Positions 5,780 to 13,589 of a DNA stretch of 42,477 bases are shown here, one piece after another (within the stretch, counting starts at the first letter, position 1; each line of letters starts with the position of its first letter). The DNA comes from CALROG01 sp943369755 (GTDB lineage Bacteria; Pseudomonadota; Gammaproteobacteria; Burkholderiales; Burkholderiaceae_C), in assembly GCA_943369755.1 (NCBI GenBank), contig CALROG020000035.1, positions 1 to 42,477 of the forward strand. The letters run 5' to 3'. Below the pieces are notes generated by a model, which was not told the origin of the DNA, made no database searches, and saw nothing but the letters and a program-made list of their open reading frames with translations. The translations under genes and the position numbers were made by a program.

Positions 5780-7963
5780 TCACAACCTAACAGCACTCTC
5801 ATTGGACTCATTTACCAGAAACTTGGACAAATGCTGTGAAACTTGGAGCTCCTCACATCTACCATCGAATCTCCACCGCCATAGCGGGTTCCGCAGTTTC
5901 TTAAAAATGAAATCTGGAATCGTCCAGAAACCTACAGCGGCCAAAGCAAGAGTTACTGCAAAAAAGGAGGGCGTCTTGTCTGCTGGTGCGTACCAATATG
6001 CAGCTCCCACTGCTATAAGGTATCCAACCGTGAGAGAAAACTTAAGCAGCTTTGAAACTTTCTTGGCACTGTCAACGGCGCGCTGAATTCGCAGATCAAT
6101 GTCAGCATTTGCCGCTATCTCAATTTCAGTAAGTCTCGACGATAGATTTCCGATTTGACCATCGCGCACTTCAACAGATCTTTCCGCCGCCTCTATTTGA
6201 CGTGCTTGCACTTGCTCAAGTCTCAAAATTTCACTAGTCCTCGCAAGCTCTTCGGCTGCATGACGCTTTGCCAAGCTCCCAAGCGCCTCGTCATGCTCGA
6301 GCTTTAGTGCCGCCTCCCTCTGTTCCGCTAAGGCTCGAACGTCGTCAGCAGTACTCAACCGGACAACTTCAAGTAGCTCATCCACGTTATCCAACCCGAC
6401 CAAACTTGGAAAAGCCATCGTGGACTGCACCAAACAGCGCTGGGCACGCTGGTCCCGCATCAAAGCCATAAATATTTCCGCCTTCTTTGGATCAAGTTCC
6501 GTAAGGTACTGTCGAACCTTACTTACTAGATCAGTTTGCGGATTCATCACGTAGGAGCAGTTCGCGATGAGTTTTTTGCGCGAGAGATTGCCAAGATTTC
6601 CGCCAACGGCAAACCATAGGTGCCCCGCCAACCGCCGGTCAGTCAATGCGGGAGGGACATCGTCTCTCTTAAGCAAATTCTTGAAAACCACATACCCGCT
6701 GGACTTGGAAGCAACGACATCGTTGCGCGTAATGAAGAGCCACTTTGCATCGGCTATCGACTTCGCATGCTGATTGCCGCCACGCAGCCGTAGCACCGTC
6801 GCTATTGACCTCGCATCGCGTATTCTTCGTTCGAGATTTGTGTGATGTGGGCCAACCGTATTCCTCAAACCTTCTTCAGTTGCAAGATCGCAAAAAGTAA
6901 ACAACTCGTCAGTTGCATAAACATCTGCGTCTATGATTTCAAAACCCATTGCGACCAACTGTGAATCCAAATCATCCAGAGTCGCCCGTGCATATCCTGC
7001 ATGACTTGAGTCGGCCCGTATCCGGTTGCCCAATGGGCCAAAAGGCATCTCGCCCCTTTGTACTGCCTCCAAGGGACCACGAAGAGTGCCTTTCATTTCA
7101 GCCACTACGTGAGAAAAAACAAATTTACGAATTCCGGCCTTCTCGATCAATTCGAATAAGTCTTTCGAGAAGTCATGAAGCTCTGGCGTACTAAGGTCCA
7201 AAAAGTCAAGGATCAATGGTCCGTCAAATGAAATCGAAACACCATTCAACGCTGTTGAGGAGCTCGGAACCTGCAAGGTAAGTACCACCTCAGCAATTAA
7301 CGCGCCACATGTGAGGCGTGTTATCAGGTCGGCACCCGATCCACCTTGCTCAATCGTCTGAAGCGCAAACGCCGCGGACAGGACGTCAAGCGCTTGATCT
7401 AGGTGAACGGCATCCTGTTCATCATCTACAACTTCATTTAAAACCAGTTTCTTTCCTTTGTAGTAATTCTTCTCCCGTCGGTCTACAAAGCTCAAGAAGT
7501 CAACGCTAGTCAACCGCCTCAGGAAGGCTGTCTGCAACGAGTCAGCCGGTACGTCCAATTCAATTCTCTTCAGCGCCTCAGCCGCAAAGTCACTGAATGC
7601 AGCCAAAAGTTGATCCACTCCGGAATCGTCAAATTGCGTCGCGACATGTGCAGACGGTTCCACCCGATATGTATGTGGCTCACTTGGATCAACTCGCAAC
7701 AACCCAAACTCTGCCAGCTTCTCTGCTAGGCCAGCGGCAACAAGCGGACTCATCGGGATGTCGTAAGTCTTTTCGACGATGCTCGAAAATTCTGCCGGAT
7801 CAAAGCGCCTATTGGCACGTCTCGCGAGAATGGGTACGAACAACGGTACTAGCCCAGCGACCAAGTCACCTGTCTTCGAATAGGCCTCTTCAACAAATGC
7901 AAAAGCAACTAGCTCTCTGGGACTCATTGCCGTGGTAATAGCGGCCGCGTCTTCATTCGTCAT
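5780..7963 (-). CDS. Unrecognised membrane-anchored PIN-like protein inside the type I RM operon
   Basis: 727 residues; I do not recognise a named family for the whole. Residues 1-110 look like a helical, winged-helix-like region. The middle has the spacing of a PIN-like nuclease: D247 and D253 in ISFDGPLILDFLDL, E289 in SHVVAEMKG, D383 in IRDARSIATV, and D415 in WLFITRND. Residues about 540-625 are charged and heptad-like, probably a coiled coil. Two membrane segments follow at about 642-658 and 666-684, with a short basic tail (KKLRNPLWRWR). Thus a cytosolic nuclease-like head on a membrane anchor is likely. It starts 30 bases after the hsdS stop and ends 26 bases before the GIY-YIG start, so it is cotranscribed with the restriction genes. 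Two lines counted by hand (6061-6120 and 7141-7200) are 52% and 43% GC against 65% for a line in hsdR, which points to recent acquisition. Confidence 0.8.
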   Translation of the reverse strand: MTNEDAAAITTAMSPRELVAFAFVEEAYSKTGDLVAGLVPLFVPILARRANRRFDPAEFSSIVEKTYDIPMSPLVAAGLAEKLAEFGLLRVDPSEPHTYRVEPSAHVATQFDDSGVDQLLAAFSDFAAEALKRIELDVPADSLQTAFLRRLTSVDFLSFVDRREKNYYKGKKLVLNEVVDDEQDAVHLDQALDVLSAAFALQTIEQGGSGADLITRLTCGALIAEVVLTLQVPSSSTALNGVSISFDGPLILDFLDLSTPELHDFSKDLFELIEKAGIRKFVFSHVVAEMKGTLRGPLEAVQRGEMPFGPLGNRIRADSSHAGYARATLDDLDSQLVAMGFEIIDADVYATDELFTFCDLATEEGLRNTVGPHHTNLERRIRDARSIATVLRLRGGNQHAKSIADAKWLFITRNDVVASKSSGYVVFKNLLKRDDVPPALTDRRLAGHLWFAVGGNLGNLSRKKLIANCSYVMNPQTDLVSKVRQYLTELDPKKAEIFMALMRDQRAQRCLVQSTMAFPSLVGLDNVDELLEVVRLSTADDVRALAEQREAALKLEHDEALGSLAKRHAAEELARTSEILRLEQVQARQIEAAERSVEVRDGQIGNLSSRLTEIEIAANADIDLRIQRAVDSAKKVSKLLKFSLTVGYLIAVGAAYWYAPADKTPSFFAVTLALAAVGFWTIPDFIFKKLRNPLWRWRFDGRCEELQVSQHLSKFLVNESNESAVRL

Positions 7964-7993
7964 ATTTCTTGGACCCTTTCAATTCTCGGTTCA

Positions 7994-9130
7994 CTACGAA
8001 AAGCATTTAGTTAACGTCGCTTGCCGCAGTGCCTGCGCGCGCTTGAGGTTGGCGTCAACCTCGGACTCGACTTCGCGGATGATGGACAGGTGGCGGTCGA
8101 CTTCGGCGACTATCCGGGTTTGTTCTGCCACGGAAGGAATTGACAGAGGGATGGCCTTGATATCTGTACCCGAAACGCCCGATTGACCAGCTGTTGTGCG
8201 GATCATTGACTCTATGAATGCGCGACCTGCACCTGTAGACGCAGCAATGACCAAGAACGCTGGCAACAACTGGTCTTGTGGCACTCGCACTCGGATGAGC
8301 TTATCTGGGTACACCGTTGGCGGCAATCCTGTGGGGACGACGGCACAAACTCCAACATAGTCACGACTACCGTTGTATCGCGTGAAAAGCACATCGCCAG
8401 CGATGGCAAGGAACGTGTCGTAGTCCGCTGGCGTACCACTCAGATATCGGACATCGTCTGCCGCCAACTCCATTGGCCGTACAGCGCTGATTCTGAAAAT
8501 GCGTGTACCGGACTCAGCATCAGGTTTGTGAGAGTACCCGTTACGAACGGACAATGCGACCTCTACAAGCTTGACCTGCCGCCAGCCGCCTTCGGTTTCT
8601 ACGAGGCGGCCTTCGACGGCGGCCTTGAGGACGGAGGCTTTGTAGCGTTTGAGGTTGGCTTTGACGCGCCGGAGGTTGGCGACGGCATCGTCGAGGCGGG
8701 AGAGTTGCGTCTCGATCTCGGCGACTATCTTTACTTGCGCTCCAGGACTTGGAACCCGAATAGGGTGATCACGCAGGTCAGCCAAGCGGATGTACTTGAT
8801 TGTCGATCCACGACTGCCACCGGTGATTTTCCCCATGCGGTGAGATATGTAGTGAAACAAGTACCTACCGTTCACTTTGAGTTGGTGAAGTACGTAGGTG
8901 CGCTGGTAAGCGTTGAACTTGCCTTTGTAATGCTTCACGTTAAAGAACCCATTACCAGCAAACAAAACGGCTTCGGTGTCGAATGCAAACTCGTTGATCC
9001 GATACACACGTTCAGCACAAGTGAAGAATGGGTATGCACCCTCCTCCTCGGAGGCATTCACATCCAACTTACCTGTTGTGATGGCACAAACGTTTCCGAT
9101 CGTGGTTTCGCGCCAATCAAACTCACTCAC
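7994..9130 (-). CDS. hsdS: Type I restriction-modification specificity subunit
   Basis: A 378-residue HsdS with two target-recognition domains. TRD1 is about residues 1-130 and begins WRETTIGNVCAITTGK. A conserved helical spacer follows at about 130-180 (QVKIVAEIETQLSRLDDAVANLRRVKANLKRYKASVLKAAVEG in the usual order). TRD2 is about 183-325 and the second helical region closes the protein (EQTRIVAEVDRHLSIIREVE). Each TRD reads one half of a bipartite site, and the spacer helices set the gap. The start is a GTG overlapping the hsdR stop by four bases (GTGA), so translation is coupled to hsdR. TRD regions have lower GC than the helical spacers, as is common where TRDs are exchanged between strains. 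The recognised sequence cannot be predicted. Confidence 0.93.
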   Translation of the reverse strand: MSEFDWRETTIGNVCAITTGKLDVNASEEEGAYPFFTCAERVYRINEFAFDTEAVLFAGNGFFNVKHYKGKFNAYQRTYVLHQLKVNGRYLFHYISHRMGKITGGSRGSTIKYIRLADLRDHPIRVPSPGAQVKIVAEIETQLSRLDDAVANLRRVKANLKRYKASVLKAAVEGRLVETEGGWRQVKLVEVALSVRNGYSHKPDAESGTRIFRISAVRPMELAADDVRYLSGTPADYDTFLAIAGDVLFTRYNGSRDYVGVCAVVPTGLPPTVYPDKLIRVRVPQDQLLPAFLVIAASTGAGRAFIESMIRTTAGQSGVSGTDIKAIPLSIPSVAEQTRIVAEVDRHLSIIREVESEVDANLKRAQALRQATLTKCFS

Positions 9131-11919
9131 GCTGCCAACTCCCGATTCAATTCCTCAAGCACCTTAGGAAACGCCGCGCCAAAGAGCTGGTGCACTTTGC
9201 CCAGGCCGCCTTGGGCGTTGAAGGGGGCGTATTCAAAGTCGTCTATTTCAATGCCAAGGTTGGCGGCGATGTGGTCGCGGATCATTTCTAGCCAGTGTTG
9301 TTGTTCTTGGGTGAACGGGTTGGTGTGGGCCTGCTGGTGTTGGGCCAGCCAGGCTTTGAAGTTGGCCTGCACGCGCTCGGGGTAGGGCACCAGCTCGTTG
9401 GTCTGCTGCATGGCAAAGCGCACCAGGCTGACCAAGTCGGTGAGCAGGCGGCGTTGCTTGGCGCCTTTGACCTTGTCTTTGCGTAGCGTGGCGTAGGCCT
9501 GCCACAGGGCGCCTTCGTCAATGTTCAACGGCGGGGCGTGCAGGGCGTCGGCCAAGGCTTTGACATCTTCAAACTTGAGCGGCGCGCGCGTGGGGCGGCT
9601 GTACAAAATTTGCAGGGCGGTGATTTCATCTTTGTGCTGGGCTATGAAGTCTTCAAAGCTTTGCACCAGTGCGGTGGCGCGGTCGCTGCCTTCGCTGAAA
9701 CCGGCGTGCAGCAGGCTGTCTTGGGTGACCGTGTCGATCACCAGGTCTGCCTTTTGCTTCATTTTTAATAGCTGCTCGCGCAATGCGGGTGCGGCAAAGG
9801 GCTTGGTTGCATCCCTAAGGCGTTGGTCCGCCTCAGCGGGCGGCATGTCTTGGGTGGCGTCGATGTTGAGCGCGTCCACAATGCCGCGTGCCAGGTCACG
9901 CAGGGTTTTGCCTCCGCTCAACTCCACCACTTTGGCGCGGTCGGCATCGCTGGCGTCTTTGTCCAGCCGGGCCAGGCGGGCGGCGATGCTGCTCAGCACG
10001 TCGTCTTCCACGTTCCCTAAGCTCACGGCTTGCAGCAGTTTGTCTAGGGGCACACTCTTCTTCGCGTCCATGGGGCGGCTGTCGGTTTTGTCGCGCTCGC
10101 ACACGCCCACACAGTCGACGATGACGAAGTGGTCTTTCTTGATGTGTTCGCCGGGGTTGACGGCGGCCAGGTCGGTGGGGTTGCACACGCGCACGCCACG
10201 GCCTTTCATCTGCTCGAAGAAGCTGCGGCTTTTGACCGAGCGCATGAAGACGACGATTTCCACCGGCTTGATGTCGGTGCCGGTGGCGATCATGTCCACC
10301 GTCACCGCCACGCGGGGGTAGTAGCCGGTGCGGAAGTCTTTGATGAGCTGCTCGGGGCTGGTGCCGCCGCCTTGGGCGCTGCGGTAGGTGATCTTTTGCG
10401 CAAACTCATTGCCGCGGCCAAACTCTTCGCGCAATATTTCCACAATCTTCTCGGCGTGGTTGTCGTCTTTGGCAAAGATGAGGGTTTTAGGCAGCTCGGT
10501 GCGGGCGGGGAACATGTCGGCCTGCCAGCGGTCACGCAGGGTGCGCACCACGGTGCGGATCTGGTCGGGCGTTTGCACGGCGCGGTCCAGCTCTTCGGGC
10601 TGGTATTCAAAGTCGTCGTCCAGCTGCCAGGCGGTCTTGCGGCGGGTGGCTTTGTCTTGCGTTTCCAGCCAAAAGCCTTTGTCCACCTTGGCGCCCTGCT
10701 CGCTCACCTCGGTTTTGATGCGGTAGACGTCGTAGTTGACGTTCACGCCATCGGCCACGGCCTGGGCGTGGCCGTATTCCATGACCAGGTTTTGGTTGAA
10801 GAAGCCAAAGGTCTGTTTGTTGGGCGTGGCGGTCAGGCCGATGAGGTACGCGTCAAAGTACTCCAGCACCTGGCGCCACAGGTTGTAGATGCTGCGGTGG
10901 GCTTCGTCGGTGACCACAATGTCAAAGCTCTCGATGGGGATGGCCGGGTTGTAGCCAATGGGCTCGGGGTCTTTGAACAGGGTTTCAATCTTCTCGGTGC
11001 TTTCTTCGTCGGCCTCTTCGGGCAGATCCCGTCCCTTGAGCATGCTGAACATGCGCTGGATGGTGCAGATGACCACGCGGGCAGATGTGTCTAGCTGGTT
11101 GCCCTGCAGGTGCTGGACGATGTACTCCTCGCCAAACTTGTAGTTGTTGTAGGGGCTGGCGTAAGCGTCAAACTCTTTCTTGGTCTGGCGAGCCAGGTTA
11201 CCCCGGTCTACCAAGAAGAGCACGCGGCGCGCGCCGCCAAACTTGATGAGGCGGTAGATGAAGCCGATGCTGGTAAACGTCTTGCCGCTGCCGGTGGCCA
11301 TCTGGATCAGGGCCTTGGGTTTGTTGGCGGCCAGCGACCTTTCCAGGTTGGTGATGGCGCTGATTTGGGCGGGCCACAAGGCGTAGTGCGCCCCGCCGCT
11401 GCCCCACTCCGTCACCAGCTTGGGCATGGAGCGCATGCGGGTGAGGAAGGTGCCAGGCTCTTGCTGAAACGCAGAATCCAACTGCGCCGGCAGATAGGCC
11501 AGCCACTGCACCAGCAGCTCGGGGCGGAAGAAGGCAAAAACACTGCGGGCGCGGGGCTCGGGGTCCAGGCCGTTGGTAAAGTGGGTTTCTACGCCCGTGC
11601 TTTCCCAAACAAAGGGCAGCGGGCGGCTCCAGGCGGGCAAGGCTGCGGGCAGGCCTTGGGCGTAGCGGCCGCTTTGCAGCTCTACGCCGGTCAGCGTCGC
11701 CCCCTCCTTCTTGGCCTCTATCACGCCGCAGGCTTTGCCGTCTACATACAGCAGGTAGTCGGCAAAGCCAAAGCCGGGGTTGAGCGCAAATTCGCGGATG
11801 GCCACGCCCCGTGCGGCGTGCAGGTTGGCGTGCTTCAGGTCTTGCACCGCCCAGCCTGCCGCAGCCAGCAGCGCATCAATGGTCTGCCTGGCGCGTGCTT
11901 CGGGGGTGGTTGGGGGCAT
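9127..11919 (-). CDS. hsdR: Type I restriction enzyme R subunit (endonuclease/translocase)
   Basis: A 930-residue HsdR. The N-terminal nuclease domain has the PD-(D/E)xK pattern D54 in GFGFADYLLY and E68-A-K70 in GVIEAKKEG. The superfamily 2 motor follows: Walker A ATGSGKTFTS at 208-217, DEAH at 338-341, TATP at 363-366, and a second RecA domain with GTDIKPVEIVVFMR and the QMKGRGVR motif. The C-terminal helical part would dock on HsdM/HsdS. The complex translocates unmethylated DNA and cuts it at a distance. The gene is first in the operon hsdR-hsdS-5780 gene-GIY-YIG, an uncommon order with the R subunit leading and M elsewhere. A promoter-like sequence lies at 11965-11993. No truncation is visible, so restriction should be active. 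Confidence 0.95.
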   Translation of the reverse strand: MPPTTPEARARQTIDALLAAAGWAVQDLKHANLHAARGVAIREFALNPGFGFADYLLYVDGKACGVIEAKKEGATLTGVELQSGRYAQGLPAALPAWSRPLPFVWESTGVETHFTNGLDPEPRARSVFAFFRPELLVQWLAYLPAQLDSAFQQEPGTFLTRMRSMPKLVTEWGSGGAHYALWPAQISAITNLERSLAANKPKALIQMATGSGKTFTSIGFIYRLIKFGGARRVLFLVDRGNLARQTKKEFDAYASPYNNYKFGEEYIVQHLQGNQLDTSARVVICTIQRMFSMLKGRDLPEEADEESTEKIETLFKDPEPIGYNPAIPIESFDIVVTDEAHRSIYNLWRQVLEYFDAYLIGLTATPNKQTFGFFNQNLVMEYGHAQAVADGVNVNYDVYRIKTEVSEQGAKVDKGFWLETQDKATRRKTAWQLDDDFEYQPEELDRAVQTPDQIRTVVRTLRDRWQADMFPARTELPKTLIFAKDDNHAEKIVEILREEFGRGNEFAQKITYRSAQGGGTSPEQLIKDFRTGYYPRVAVTVDMIATGTDIKPVEIVVFMRSVKSRSFFEQMKGRGVRVCNPTDLAAVNPGEHIKKDHFVIVDCVGVCERDKTDSRPMDAKKSVPLDKLLQAVSLGNVEDDVLSSIAARLARLDKDASDADRAKVVELSGGKTLRDLARGIVDALNIDATQDMPPAEADQRLRDATKPFAAPALREQLLKMKQKADLVIDTVTQDSLLHAGFSEGSDRATALVQSFEDFIAQHKDEITALQILYSRPTRAPLKFEDVKALADALHAPPLNIDEGALWQAYATLRKDKVKGAKQRRLLTDLVSLVRFAMQQTNELVPYPERVQANFKAWLAQHQQAHTNPFTQEQQHWLEMIRDHIAANLGIEIDDFEYAPFNAQGGLGKVHQLFGAAFPKVLEELNRELAA

Positions 11920-11964
11920 GCTGGCTCATTCTAGAGGTGCCGCTGCGCTTTCTAGCCTATCGCA

Positions 11965-11993
11965 TCACTAGGGAATAGGCAATTCCGTCACAA
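11965..11993 (-). promoter_or_regulatory. Candidate sigma-70 promoter for hsdR with internal inverted repeat
   Basis: On the minus strand TTGTGA (11993-11988) and TAGTGA (11970-11965) are separated by 17 bases, with the -10-like box about 45 bases upstream of the hsdR ATG. The spacer carries an inverted repeat GGAAT-AGGCA-ATTCC (11972-11986 on the plus strand), which could be an operator. The boxes are imperfect, so this is a moderate candidate. Confidence 0.4.
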
Positions 11994-12030
11994 GGCGCTT
12001 TTTCCTGTGTTTTTTGCCTGAAAACGGCTG

Positions 12031-12075
12031 TAGCCCGCATGTATATTGCGTCACCCACTATAAAAATAATAGCAA
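12031..12075 (+). repeat. Intergenic repeat copy R2
   Basis: TAGCCCGCATGTATATTGCG, then a short spacer and CCCACTATAAAAATAATAGC. The last 18 bases are identical to R1 at 837-880 and the orientation is the same. It stands between hsdR and the alpha/beta hydrolase, at the right edge of the restriction island. Confidence 0.75.
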
Positions 12076-12159
12076 ACCATTGACAGGCAGGCACACAGTT
12101 TTGCGCGCCGTTTGCACGCCTTTTGCACCCGCTTCACAGGCCCATGCAACACTGGCGGC

Positions 12160-13143
12160 ATGGCACTTACCCGACGCAGCGCACTCGCTCTCCCGCTGGC
12201 CTGGCTGAGCGCAAGCCCGGCGCGGGCAGCAGGCACCGTGCAAGACGAAGACTGGACCGACACCGCGCGCAGCCGCACGCTGCCGCTGCGCATTCGCTGG
12301 CCCGCAGTGCCCGCCGCGCAAGCCGCGCCGGGGTACCCGCTGGTGCTGCATTCGCACGGGCTGGGCGGCTCGCGCGAAGGGGGCGCGGCGTGGGGCGCGG
12401 CCTGGGCTGCGGCGGGCTTTGTTGTGGTGCACCTGCAGCACCCGGGCAGCGACACAGCGGCGCTGCGTGCCGCAGGCCTGCGCAGCTTTGCCGACAAAAG
12501 CGGCCTGCGCCAGGCGGCCGGGCCGCAGCAACTGCTGGCACGGGTGCAAGACGCAAAGTTTGTGCTTGACGAAATCGCCCGCCGCCGCAGCGCGGGCGAC
12601 GCACGCTGGCAGGCGGTGCGCTCCACAGCGGTGGGCTTTAGCGGCCACTCATTCGGCGCGCACACCACGCTGGCGCTGGCCGGGCAGCTTTATCCCGGCG
12701 GCTTGAGCGTGGCTGACGCACGCATTGCCGCCTTTGTGGCGTTGTCGCCCAGCCCACCGGCACGCGGTGATGCAGCCACAGCCTTTGCCAAAATTACCCG
12801 CCCCACGCTGTGCCTGACCGGCACGCTGGACGACGACGTGGCGGGCACCAACGCCACACCACAGCGCCGCGCCGCCGTGTTTGACGCATTGCCCGCCGGT
12901 GCCAAAGCCGGTTTGGTGCTGCAAGACGCAGACCACATGACGTTTGGTGGCGACGCCGGCCACCGCGCCGAGATTTTGCCGCGCGCTGCCAGCACCCGAG
13001 CCTTGCAGGCGCAGCACCACAGCCTGATGGCGGCCCTGACGGCCGACTGGTGGCGAGCCCACTTGCTGGGTGACAACAGCGCCAAAGCGCGCCTGCAACA
13101 GCCCGTGGGCCTGGCCGCTGGCGACAGCTGGCGCTTGGGCTGA
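12160..13143 (+). CDS. Exported alpha/beta hydrolase (dienelactone-hydrolase/PAF-acetylhydrolase-like)
   Basis: A 327-residue hydrolase. The N-terminus MALTRRSALALPLAWLSASPARA has a twin arginine and a hydrophobic stretch ending in an AxA site, so export (perhaps by Tat) is likely. The mature part shows LVLHSHGLGGSREG (oxyanion-hole region), the nucleophile elbow GFSGHSFGAH with Ser164, an acidic segment GTLDDDVAG and the histidine in QDADHMTFGG. I chose ATG 12160 because the signal peptide begins there; an upstream in-frame start at 12112 adds 16 non-signal residues. Substrate unknown; the fold suits ester or lactone hydrolysis. It converges with the SnoaL-like gene 18 bases away and has no operon partner. 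Confidence 0.8.
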   Translation: MALTRRSALALPLAWLSASPARAAGTVQDEDWTDTARSRTLPLRIRWPAVPAAQAAPGYPLVLHSHGLGGSREGGAAWGAAWAAAGFVVVHLQHPGSDTAALRAAGLRSFADKSGLRQAAGPQQLLARVQDAKFVLDEIARRRSAGDARWQAVRSTAVGFSGHSFGAHTTLALAGQLYPGGLSVADARIAAFVALSPSPPARGDAATAFAKITRPTLCLTGTLDDDVAGTNATPQRRAAVFDALPAGAKAGLVLQDADHMTFGGDAGHRAEILPRAASTRALQAQHHSLMAALTADWWRAHLLGDNSAKARLQQPVGLAAGDSWRLG

Positions 13144-13161
13144 GCGCCTCGCTGCCTTGGC

Positions 13162-13518
13162 TTAGCTGCCGTAGAAGAACCGCTCTTCCACCACCTTGCC
13201 GCCGCTCAGGGTGTACACACCCATCTCGTCCATGGTCACGCGCTCGCCGCCCTTGGGCGTAACGTCCATGGTGAAGCGCACCACAAACTGGTTGCCGTTC
13301 ACGTAGGGGCCTTCTACCTTGACGCCGTGGATTTCGTTATTGGCGTACCACCAGGCACCCTTGGCCTGCACACCGGCAAGGCCTTCGACCCGGGCCATGT
13401 CACCTTCCATGGCCTCGATGGACACCACGCTGTCGGCCCAAAACTGCTTGCCCGCTTCTTCAAAGTTACCGGCCTTGCACAAGGCGGTGAAAGCGCTGGC
13501 GATTTCCTGGTTCGTCAT
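13162..13518 (-). CDS. SnoaL-like/NTF2-fold small protein
   Basis: 118 residues with the cone-shaped alpha+beta fold pattern of SnoaL-like proteins: N-terminal helices (EIASAFTALCKAGNFEEAGKQFW), VVSIEAMEG, GVQAKGAWWYANNEIHGV, and C-terminal strands (MDEMGVYTLSGGKVVEERFFY). Related proteins act as small isomerases or hydrolases, or have no known activity; I infer no specific role. A purine-rich GGAGCGG stretch precedes the ATG at 13518. The gene stands alone between the convergent hydrolase and the histidine kinase gene, which runs the same way but ends 71 bases upstream of this start. Confidence 0.75.
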   Translation of the reverse strand: MTNQEIASAFTALCKAGNFEEAGKQFWADSVVSIEAMEGDMARVEGLAGVQAKGAWWYANNEIHGVKVEGPYVNGNQFVVRFTMDVTPKGGERVTMDEMGVYTLSGGKVVEERFFYGS

Positions 13519-13589
13519 GTTCCGCTCCGATAAAAAGTTGAGGAGTGCAAAGCCTACGCCGATTTGGCGACACCGCGGTGTCAGCAGTG

